Positions 1 through 5,943 of a DNA stretch of 14,435 nt are shown one piece after another. Numbering within the stretch: the first letter of the stretch is position 1; every line of letters begins with the position of its first letter. Source of the stretch: Bacteroidales bacterium (GTDB lineage Bacteria; Bacteroidota; Bacteroidia; Bacteroidales; Muribaculaceae); contig CAADVV010000326.1 in assembly GCA_900752535.1 (NCBI GenBank), positions 1-14,435 on the forward strand, given 5' to 3'. The position numbers were made by a program, and so were the translations under genes. The notes below the pieces were generated by a model that was not told the origin of the DNA, made no database searches, and worked only from the letters and a program-made list of their open reading frames with translations.

Positions 1-52
1 ACGGTGCTTATAGCGTTTGCGGTGGTGGTTGGAAAAAGTCCTCTATTTATAT

Positions 53-94
53 GAAAACACCGCCGGCAGGCTTAAGGTTTGCCCCCGGCGGTGT
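53..94 (-). terminator. Rho-independent terminator of gyrB
   Basis: A perfect 10-bp inverted repeat (acaccgccgg at 57-66, ccggcggtgt at 85-94) with an 18-nt loop lies 12 bp past the gyrB stop codon. Read on the minus strand it is followed directly by a run of four T. This is the usual layout of an intrinsic terminator, though the U tract is short and the loop long. The remaining bases 1-52 show no gene or recognisable signal. Confidence 0.75.
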
Positions 95-106
95 GAAGTC
101 GGCATA

Positions 107-2047
107 TTATGCGTCGATATTGGCGTAGTTGGCGTTGGTTTCGATGAAGTCGCGGCGCGGAGCGACATCCTCGCCCATGAGCATTGAGAATATGCGGTCG
201 GCCTCGGCGGCATCACTGATGTTCACCTGTTTGAGCAGACGCTGTTCGGGGTCCATGGTCGTGTCGCGCAGCTCCTCGGCCGACATCTCACCCAAGCCTT
301 TATAGCGCTGCACTTTGGTGCGGTCACCGTTTCGGGCTATAAACTGCTGCACCTGCATTTCTGTCCAGCAGTATTCCTCAACCTTGCCGCGCGTGCACTT
401 ATAGAGAGGAGGCGTTGCCAGATAGAGGTAGCCGTTCTCGATGATGGGACGCATACGGCGGAAGAAGAATGTCATCAGGAGTGTGTCGATGTGGCTGCCG
501 TCGACATCGGCATCGGTCATGATGATAATCTTGTGATAGGCGAGTTTGGAGATGTTGACGGCCTTGGGGTCCTCGGGTGTACCGATGGTTACACGCATGG
601 CTCGGAACAGAGATGTAATCTCTTTGTTGTCGAAAATCTTGTGCTCCATAGCCTTCTCGACGTTCAGGATTTTACCCCTGATAGGGAGCACGGCCTGAAT
701 GCTGCGGTCGCGGCCCTGTTTGGCTGTACCGCCGGCCGAGTCACCCTCGACGATAAAGAGCTCGCAGTCTTCGGCGTGACGGCTCGAGCAGTCGGCCAGT
801 TTGCCGGGCAGACCGCCGCCTGTCAGGGGCGACTTGCGGAGCACCTTCTCGCGTGCGTTGCGGGCCGCATAGCGTGCCTGAGCGGCGATAATCACTTTCT
901 CGACAATGGTCTTGGCCTGACGGGGATTCTCCTCGAGATAGTTGCGCAGTGCCTCGCTGACGGCAGTCTGCACTGCGCCTATAACCTCGTTGTTGCCGAG
1001 TTTGGTCTTTGTCTGACCCTCAAACTGAGGCTCCATAACCTTGACTGAGACAACGGCCGTGAGACCCTCACGGAAGTCTTCGGCCGAAACGTCGACCTTC
1101 ACTTTCTCGAGCATCTTGTTGTCCTCAGCATATTTCTTCAGTGTCGAGGTCAGTCCGCGACGAAATCCGGTCAGATGCGTGCCCCCCTCGATCGTGTTGA
1201 TATTGTTGACAAACGAATAGACATTTTCGTTATACGACGTGTTGTAGGTCAGAGCCACTTCGACGGGTGTGCCGCCCTTCTCGGTCTTGAGATGGATGAC
1301 ATCGTTAATCAGGGGCTCTTTTGACTGGTCGATATACTCGACAAACTCGCGGAGGCCGTCACGGCTGTAGAACACCTCGCGGCGGGGATTGCCCTCGGCG
1401 TCGGCCTGGCGCTTGTCAGTCAGGGTCAGAGTGATTCCTGCGTTCAGGAAGGCGAGGTCACGCAGTCTGTTGGCCAGTGTGTTATAGTCATATTCGCTGA
1501 CAGTGAAGATGGATGTATCAGGCTTGAATGTGATTGATGTACCTGTCTCCTTGGCGTCGCCGATAATCTTGAGCTCTGTTGTCGGTTTGCCGCACGAATA
1601 TTCCTGCATGTAAAGTTTGCCGTCGCGGCGCACCTCGGCTCTCAGATAGGTTGACAGCGCGTTTACGCAGCTAACACCTACACCGTGAAGACCGCCAGAA
1701 ACCTTATAACTGTCTTTATTGAATTTACCACCGGCGTGAAGAACCGTCAGAACGACCTCAAGGGCGCTCTTATGTTCCTTTTCGTGCATATCAACGGGGA
1801 TGCCGCGTCCGTTGTCGACAACCGTCACCGAGTTGTCGGGATTAATTGTTACTTCAATGTGGGTGCAGAACCCGGCGAGGGCTTCGTCGATCGAGTTGTC
1901 GACTACCTCATAGACAAGATGATGGAGGCCTTTCTCACTGATGTCGCCGATATACATCGCCGGGCGTTTGCGCACGGCCTCCAGGCCTTCGAGCACCTGA
2001 ATGGAACTCGCGCCATACTCTTCGTGTCCTTCTTCTCTTTCTGCCAT
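107..2047 (-). CDS. gyrB: DNA gyrase subunit B (type IIA topoisomerase ATPase)
   Basis: GyrB is the ATPase/TOPRIM subunit of gyrase, which with GyrA (not in this window) introduces negative supercoils in the cytoplasm. The 646-aa product shows the GHKL ATPase fold: E47 and N51 in EVVDNSIDEA, D78 in VVDNGRGIP, and the lid motif SGGLHGVGVS (118-127). The transducer domain follows, then TOPRIM with PLTGGGLPGKLADCSSR (407-423), EGDSAGG (434-440, catalytic Glu434) and the metal-binding DADVD (512-516), then the conserved QRYKGLGEM tail. The length is like the short B. subtilis form and lacks the E. coli insertion. I chose the ATG at 2045-2047. The same frame stays open to an ATG at 2173, but that one lies upstream of a strong promoter, and the extra 42 residues look unlike GyrB. 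ParE is the paralogous alternative; the N-terminal and C-terminal sequences fit GyrB better. It is transcribed alone, between its own promoter and terminator. Confidence 0.97.
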   Translation of the reverse strand: MAEREEGHEEYGASSIQVLEGLEAVRKRPAMYIGDISEKGLHHLVYEVVDNSIDEALAGFCTHIEVTINPDNSVTVVDNGRGIPVDMHEKEHKSALEVVLTVLHAGGKFNKDSYKVSGGLHGVGVSCVNALSTYLRAEVRRDGKLYMQEYSCGKPTTELKIIGDAKETGTSITFKPDTSIFTVSEYDYNTLANRLRDLAFLNAGITLTLTDKRQADAEGNPRREVFYSRDGLREFVEYIDQSKEPLINDVIHLKTEKGGTPVEVALTYNTSYNENVYSFVNNINTIEGGTHLTGFRRGLTSTLKKYAEDNKMLEKVKVDVSAEDFREGLTAVVSVKVMEPQFEGQTKTKLGNNEVIGAVQTAVSEALRNYLEENPRQAKTIVEKVIIAAQARYAARNAREKVLRKSPLTGGGLPGKLADCSSRHAEDCELFIVEGDSAGGTAKQGRDRSIQAVLPIRGKILNVEKAMEHKIFDNKEITSLFRAMRVTIGTPEDPKAVNISKLAYHKIIIMTDADVDGSHIDTLLMTFFFRRMRPIIENGYLYLATPPLYKCTRGKVEEYCWTEMQVQQFIARNGDRTKVQRYKGLGEMSAEELRDTTMDPEQRLLKQVNISDAAEADRIFSMLMGEDVAPRRDFIETNANYANIDA

Positions 2048-2075
2048 ATATGTTATTGGTTTGTTCTTGATTTTC

Positions 2076-2091
2076 AGGGACTGCAGCCCCT
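2076..2091 (-). other. Small hairpin in the gyrB 5' leader
   Basis: In the minus-strand transcript, AGGGGC pairs with GUCCCU around a UGCA loop: six pairs, one of them G-U. It sits between the predicted start of transcription (about 2110) and the gyrB ATG, about 30 nt before the start codon. A role in translation or mRNA stability is possible, but nothing in the sequence proves one. Confidence 0.35.
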
Positions 2092-2116
2092 CCACGGGCC
2101 ATAGCTTTTTACACCA

Positions 2117-2147
2117 CAAAGATACGAAAAAAAACTCGCATGTCAAA
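2117..2147 (-). promoter_or_regulatory. gyrB promoter (Bacteroidetes -33/-7 type)
   Basis: On the minus strand TTTG (2147-2144) is followed after 19 bp by TATCTTTG (2124-2117), an exact match to the Bacteroidetes vegetative consensus TTTG-N19-21-TAnnTTTG. Transcription would begin near 2110, giving a leader of about 60 nt before the gyrB ATG at 2047. The promoter lies inside the upstream extension of the gyrB reading frame, so it also argues against the longer start. Confidence 0.85.
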
Positions 2148-2178
2148 ATCTCGCGACGCCCTTTAACCTTCATGACAA

Positions 2179-2208
2179 CGGGGGCACGACACTGTGGCCG
2201 CGCCCCCG
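2179..2208 (-). terminator. 3' hairpin after the GH31 gene, likely terminator
   Basis: About 24 nt beyond the GH31 stop codon the minus-strand RNA can form CGGGGGC/GCCCCCG extended inward by G-U, C-G and G-C pairs, ten pairs in all with a 10-nt loop. The inner G-U pair is a mismatch (A-C) on the plus strand, so the stem suits the minus transcript better. No proper T run follows (GTTGTC), so termination here may be weak or the hairpin may only protect the 3' end. Confidence 0.45.
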
Positions 2209-2231
2209 CGATTTGGCAATAAGAAATGATG

Positions 2232-4610
2232 TCAGGGCTTCACGTCGATATTAAGCTGACGGGCTGTGGCCCAATCGGCTGTCAAGGTCAGGCGGCGCTT
2301 CTGAGCGTCATATTTCCAGCCTTTGAGTTTCTTATCACCCACAGTGATCGAGGCGGGCTTGTCTACATTCATCAGGTTGAACGTAAGACGCTTTGACTTG
2401 GGAGCGCCGTCATAGGTTCCCTCGGCGCTGACGGTGATACGGATGTCACCCTCGGAGTCATCTCCCTTGAAGGTGATAAGCTGATATTTTCCCTCGGCGA
2501 GCGAGCCTGCCGACTCACGGTCATCCTCATACATCGTGTAGGATGAAGCGAGTCCTTTGACGGGATAATAGTCGACGGTGTAGCGGTCTGTGCGATAGTC
2601 GCCTGTGTTTCTCATCTTATAGTCAGCACGCGGAATAAATGCCCCAGCGCGCACAAACATAGGCAAGACGTTCAGAGGCGCATCGTATGTGACGGTCTCC
2701 CCTGCCCCATACGATTTTTCGGGATTGGCCATGTCGAGCCAGAGTCCCTCGGCGGGCATGGTCACCTGGCGCGACACAGCTCCGCGTGTCATGACAGGAG
2801 CAATCATGACGTCGCACCCCCAGAGATATTCATCTTCACTTGTTTTTCCCTCGCCATAAAAATCTATGGGACGGACAAGCGGGAGGCCCTGTGAGGCATT
2901 TTCCCAGGCCAGGGTGTAGTTGTAGGGTAGCCACTCATAACGGGTCTCAATCAGAGGTTTGATGATATACTGGTGGGCAGGATATTTAAAAGGCTCGGCT
3001 GCCTCCTGCGAGTGAGTGCGCAAGATGGGCGAGAAGGTGCCCAACTGGAGCCAGCGCACATATAACTCGGGATCATAGGGGTGCTCTTTGTCAATGGCAA
3101 AACCACCGACATCGTGGCTCATATAGCCCAGGCCACTGAGCCCCGAGTTGAGCATGATCGTCACCTGAGGCTGAAGACCGCCCCAGGAGCGCGATACGTC
3201 AGTCGACCAGGGAAAAACGCTATAGCGTTGCAGTCCCGTCGTGCCACCTCTCATCATTGTCATCAGACGGGTATCGGGATATTCCTCTTCAAAAAGGTCT
3301 GAGATTATCTTAGACCAGTCGTTGCCGTATTTGTTGTGATACTGACGCGCAGTCATGCCGTTTGCGTGACGTCCGCTTTCGGGGTGAACCTCAGGCTCTC
3401 CGAGGTCGCCCCACCAGCCGGTCACGCCTTCGTCAGTCAGCTGACGGTATCTGTTTCTGAGCCACTTGACTGTCTCCGGATTGCTGACATCAAACATGCC
3501 GCCTTCGCCGACCCATATCTTGACTTCCTGCGGACCGCTCAGGACCGAGTCCATCACCATCAGATTGCCCGCTTTCAGCTCATTGTAGTTGTCGAGGCCA
3601 CGACCGTTGCGGAGGATATAGGGCTGTGAGATTATAACAGTGTTTACGCCCTGTTTTTTCAGCTTCCGTAGCATCGAGCGGTGGTCGGGCCACTGCTGAG
3701 GATCCCAGGCCAGACGGCCCATATCCTGCTCCTTGCCATACCAGTAGAGATCAAGGACTATGCCGTCGACAGGATAGCCGGCGGCCTTGAGAGTGTCGAC
3801 AACGCCAAGCGTCTCACGCTGGTTGCGGTATCCGTATTTTGAAGTAATATATCCGAGAGACCAGAACGGAGGCAGCTTCTGACGTCCGGTCAGTGCCGAC
3901 ATACGGCGCGCCACACCTTCGACGCTTCCTGCACCGTTGACAAAATAATAGCTCACGGGGGTGTCTGACTCCGTAGTATATGTTATCGGGTCTTTCATGA
4001 CCATCGTGGCAGCGTCGTGGTCATCGAAAACGACGCCAAAACCTGCTGACGATACAAAGAGCGGCATGGTGATGTTCATCTGGGAGATACGCGGGTCTCC
4101 GGCCGTGTAACCATAGTTCTGGCGGTTATACATGACCAGAGTGTCACCTTTTAGGTCGAGCTTGTGACCGCGCTCACCGGCGCCATAGAAACGACCAGAC
4201 TCAGGCGTATAAAGACTGATGGTAGTTTTACCGTCGCGTGTCGTGCGCGAACCCGTGTCATAGACAAACAGTCGGTTGTCGGCCCCGATCATCACTCGTC
4301 CGTGAATCTCCTCGACAACGACTGTCAAGCCGCTCGCCGATGTGAAACCTTTCCATCCGGCCAATGGCGCAACAACATGTCCGCTGACTGCGGCAGGAGC
4401 AAGCACGGAGGCACCGGTGGAGACAGGCGTAACTCCGACCGGAGCATTGGTTACCCTGACGATGTCATCTGTGATAAACTCGACGGTGACCGACCGTTTT
4501 TCGGGAGTCGTCACACTGAAAGTGCCCTGTTCCTGCGTGAGGGCACGAACCGGAGCTGACGAGAGCGCAAGCAGCCCGGCACATGTAAAGGCGTAGAAAT
4601 AGCTTTTCAT
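2232..4610 (-). CDS. Secreted glycoside hydrolase family 31 enzyme (alpha-glucosidase/xylosidase type)
   Basis: GH31 enzymes are retaining hydrolases or transglycosylases acting on alpha-glucosides, alpha-xylosides and related glycans; the substrate cannot be read from this sequence. The 792-aa protein begins with a type I signal peptide (hydrophobic core about 5-20, likely cleavage after VRA at 23), implying export to the periplasm or cell surface. An N-terminal beta-sandwich carries FYGAGERG (141-148). The TIM barrel has DGIVLDLYWYG (282-292), the nucleophile region WWGDLGEPE with Asp402, and GGTTGLQRYSVFPWSTD with the acid/base Asp471. RAGAFIPR (654-661) and a DUF5110-like C-terminal sandwich follow. 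The reading frame extends to a TTG at 4637, but that codon overlaps the predicted promoter, so the ATG before the signal peptide is preferred. No SusC/SusD, regulator or other carbohydrate enzyme lies nearby, so it stands outside a typical polysaccharide utilisation locus within this window. Confidence 0.93.
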   Translation of the reverse strand: MKSYFYAFTCAGLLALSSAPVRALTQEQGTFSVTTPEKRSVTVEFITDDIVRVTNAPVGVTPVSTGASVLAPAAVSGHVVAPLAGWKGFTSASGLTVVVEEIHGRVMIGADNRLFVYDTGSRTTRDGKTTISLYTPESGRFYGAGERGHKLDLKGDTLVMYNRQNYGYTAGDPRISQMNITMPLFVSSAGFGVVFDDHDAATMVMKDPITYTTESDTPVSYYFVNGAGSVEGVARRMSALTGRQKLPPFWSLGYITSKYGYRNQRETLGVVDTLKAAGYPVDGIVLDLYWYGKEQDMGRLAWDPQQWPDHRSMLRKLKKQGVNTVIISQPYILRNGRGLDNYNELKAGNLMVMDSVLSGPQEVKIWVGEGGMFDVSNPETVKWLRNRYRQLTDEGVTGWWGDLGEPEVHPESGRHANGMTARQYHNKYGNDWSKIISDLFEEEYPDTRLMTMMRGGTTGLQRYSVFPWSTDVSRSWGGLQPQVTIMLNSGLSGLGYMSHDVGGFAIDKEHPYDPELYVRWLQLGTFSPILRTHSQEAAEPFKYPAHQYIIKPLIETRYEWLPYNYTLAWENASQGLPLVRPIDFYGEGKTSEDEYLWGCDVMIAPVMTRGAVSRQVTMPAEGLWLDMANPEKSYGAGETVTYDAPLNVLPMFVRAGAFIPRADYKMRNTGDYRTDRYTVDYYPVKGLASSYTMYEDDRESAGSLAEGKYQLITFKGDDSEGDIRITVSAEGTYDGAPKSKRLTFNLMNVDKPASITVGDKKLKGWKYDAQKRRLTLTADWATARQLNIDVKP

Positions 4611-4634
4611 GAAGAATATGGCTTTTGACTGCCG

Positions 4635-4642
4635 CAAAGTTA
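4635..4642 (-). promoter_or_regulatory. GH31 promoter, -7 element
   Basis: TAACTTTG on the minus strand matches the Bacteroidetes -7 consensus exactly and lies 24 bp before the GH31 ATG, giving a leader of only about 20 nt. At the expected -33 distance (20 bp upstream) the sequence is TTCC rather than TTTG, so the upstream element is poor. This may mean a weaker or activator-dependent promoter. Confidence 0.6.
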
Positions 4643-5034
4643 GCAGGAAAAATGTAAACGCCGGAATCTTATTAAGTTAAAATTCAAATATTCACTTAAA
4701 ATCAGATAAAGTGCAACATATTTTAATCTCTTTTAGCGCACGTGCGGTGACCAAGATAGACGCGAAATTGTTAGATAGGTAAATGCAACGAAAAGAAAGT
4801 TCATAAGAGAAGTAAAGAAGCATAAAGCCACTTAGATAAGGCAATAGTACAACATGAAACGCAAAATGACGGATTTCAGACATCATCCCTCGTCCTTTAT
4901 ATTGGGTAGTGATACCAGATATTGAGGCTCTCATAAATAAATAGTTGAAACGTGAGATCGGCCGGTGCCTCGGGTAGGCATTCCGGCCGATTTTACGTTC
5001 CTGTCCGACAGCTCATCTGACAAGCGGACATAAC
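4643..5034. other. AT-rich intergenic region without a convincing gene
   Basis: Between the GH31 promoter and the tRNA terminator lie almost 400 bases that do not look like coding sequence. A hand count over 4681-4920 gives about 35% GC, well below the GC-rich coding sequence on either side. One 80-codon minus-strand frame (4692-4934) has a hydrophobic middle, but I see no promoter match, ribosome binding site or family resemblance. The region contains a strong hairpin at 4957-4991 and a weaker inverted repeat, TGTCCG/CGGACA (5002-5007 and 5025-5030). It could be spacer DNA, a decayed gene or the site of a small RNA. Confidence 0.5.
4957..4991. repeat. Long GC-rich hairpin
   Basis: ATCGGCCGG (4957-4965) pairs perfectly with CCGGCCGAT (4983-4991). 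TGCCT (4966-4970) pairs with AGGCA (4976-4980) around a 5-nt loop, with only a TT bulge between the two stems: 14 base pairs in all. On the plus strand the hairpin runs into a short T run ending at 4994, so it resembles a weak intrinsic terminator for plus-strand RNA. I see no plus-strand gene or promoter for it to serve. Confidence 0.6.
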
Positions 5035-5064
5035 AAAAAAGCGACACCGAAGCGTCGCTTTTTT
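5035..5064 (-). terminator. Terminator of the tRNA-Glu gene, probably bidirectional
   Basis: On the minus strand AAAAAAGCGACGC, loop TTCG, GTGTCGCTTTTTT forms an uninterrupted 13-pair stem with a single G-U pair. The loop is the very stable cUUCGg tetraloop and the stem ends in six T. It starts a few bases after the tRNA 3' end. The A run on the opposite arm would serve as the U tract for plus-strand transcripts, so it can act both ways. Confidence 0.88.
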
Positions 5065-5072
5065 AAGGCGAG

Positions 5073-5145
5073 TAGCGAATCAGGGAATCGAACCCTGGTC
5101 TCCACCGTGAGAGGGTGGCGTGCTAGGCCACTACACTAAATCGCC
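5073..5145 (-). tRNA. tRNA-Glu, anticodon CTC
   Basis: A 73-nt cloverleaf decoding GAG. The arms, read on the minus strand, are: acceptor GGCGATT, then TA; D stem GTGT/GCAC with a loop containing GG; anticodon stem CCACC/GGTGG with loop CTCTCAC (anticodon CTC after U33); a 4-nt variable region; and T stem CAGGG/CCCTG with loop TTCGATT. The 3' acceptor strand is ATTCGCT with discriminator A. The acceptor stem is imperfect, with a G-U pair at 1-72 and a U-U mismatch at 6-67. CCA is not encoded; CTC follows the discriminator, so CCA would be added after transcription. The gene stands alone with its own promoter and terminator. Confidence 0.9.
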
Positions 5146-5181
5146 ATTTTTCGTTTGTCGCAACCTCTCTCGATTGCGTTG

Positions 5182-5213
5182 CAAAGGTAGACACTTTTGG
5201 CTTACCGACCAAA
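5182..5213 (-). promoter_or_regulatory. tRNA-Glu promoter (-33/-7 type)
   Basis: On the minus strand TTTG (5213-5210), a 20-bp spacer, then TACCTTTG (5189-5182) match the Bacteroidetes vegetative promoter in both boxes. The predicted start of transcription near 5176 leaves a 5' leader of about 30 nt to be removed, presumably by RNase P, before the tRNA. Confidence 0.82.
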
Positions 5214-5235
5214 TCTGAGAGAAGATATTTTCGTT

Positions 5236-5286
5236 AAAAAAAGTCAATCTGCTGGTTTGCCGACATTCACACCGGCAAACCAACAG
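5236..5286 (-). terminator. Terminator of the dxr-to-barrel operon
   Basis: Ten bases past the stop codon of the barrel gene, CTGTTGGTTTGCCG (5286-5273) pairs with CGGCAAACCAGCAG (5262-5249) on the minus strand: 14 pairs including one G-U, with a 10-nt loop. Seven T follow after a 6-nt gap (5242-5236). This closes the five-gene transcription unit just upstream of the tRNA promoter, whose -33 box starts at 5213. Confidence 0.82.
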
Positions 5287-5296
5287 ACGATTTTAT

Positions 5297-5905
5297 TCAG
5301 AAAAGATAGGTGACACGCACGTCCCATGTGCGGTTTTGGGCGCTGAAGTCAGTCAGAAGCGAGGTCTTGAGAGCATAAGTCATGCCCCATGTGTAGCTGG
5401 CTGAAATCTGCCAGTGACGCATCAGCTCGACACCCACACCGGCGCAGAGACCTACCTCACCGACGGCATACTCAAGCGCCGGAATACGATTGTGTCCTAC
5501 GAGAAATCCAAATGACGGGCCTCCATAGACAAACGGGGCGAGGATATCCTCAAAGCCGTTCATGCGTGTCCACTTGAAGCGCAGGTTGACAGGCAGGTCA
5601 ACATAGTGGAGCCACGAGCGCGGATGACCGTAGCCCTGTGACGACCATATCTCGCGCTGGTCGAGGTGAAGCACGGCACCACGGGTCTCATAATTAAGTC
5701 CGAAATTGATGCCGAAGCCTATTCCCGGGAACATCATCTCGGCCATGACACCGGCCGAACCACCGACAGCCTGGTCGACGTGAAAAAGGTCTTGCTTGAA
5801 CTTGAGCGACGACACGGTAAGGCCGGCCGTCGGACCATATCTGAACTGTGCAGACGCCACGGTCAGCGTCAGTAGCGCAATCAGAGTGATAAGGAATTTT
5901 TTCAT
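5297..5905 (-). CDS. Outer-membrane beta-barrel protein, PorT/porin-like
   Basis: A 202-aa secreted protein starting with a clear type I signal peptide (MKKFLITLIALLTL, cleavage likely after ASA at about residue 19). The mature part alternates short amphipathic strands and turns, for example RYGPTAGLTVSSLKF, GFGINFGLNYETRG, PFVYGGPSFGFLVG and WQISASYTWGMTYAL. It ends in the aromatic residue F (VRVTYLF), the usual C-terminal signature for insertion by the Bam complex. These features fit the small 'outer membrane beta-barrel / PorT family' proteins common in Bacteroidetes, perhaps of eight strands. No specific function can be assigned. It starts 38 bp after the dipeptidyl peptidase III gene, has no promoter match of its own and is followed by a terminator, so it is the last gene of the dxr operon. 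Confidence 0.85.
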   Translation of the reverse strand: MKKFLITLIALLTLTVASAQFRYGPTAGLTVSSLKFKQDLFHVDQAVGGSAGVMAEMMFPGIGFGINFGLNYETRGAVLHLDQREIWSSQGYGHPRSWLHYVDLPVNLRFKWTRMNGFEDILAPFVYGGPSFGFLVGHNRIPALEYAVGEVGLCAGVGVELMRHWQISASYTWGMTYALKTSLLTDFSAQNRTWDVRVTYLF

Positions 5906-5943
5906 CAGTCAGGTTTAATGTTGAGGAGAGAAGATGGGTTAAT

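Noticed and set aside
491..1048. Long plus-strand open frame (185 codons) antisense to gyrB
   Set aside because: It lies fully inside gyrB, whose protein is unmistakable. The frame is a by-product of GC-rich codon use; it has no promoter match and resembles no family.
2654..2661. Minus-strand TATGTTTG inside the GH31 gene
   Set aside because: It matches the -7 consensus but lies in coding sequence, with no gene start shortly downstream.
4611..4637. Upstream TTG start for the GH31 gene (adds nine residues)
   Set aside because: The codon overlaps the TAACTTTG promoter box, so it would not be in the mRNA, and the ATG at 4610 begins a proper signal peptide.
4692..4934. 80-codon minus-strand frame in the AT-rich gap, with a hydrophobic middle
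   Set aside because: No promoter match, no ribosome binding site and no family resemblance. AT-rich non-coding DNA easily yields hydrophobic frames of this size.
4957..5030. Riboswitch or attachment site next to the tRNA
   Set aside because: The stems match no riboswitch class I can recognise. I found no repeat of the tRNA 3' end elsewhere in the window, and no integrase gene is present.
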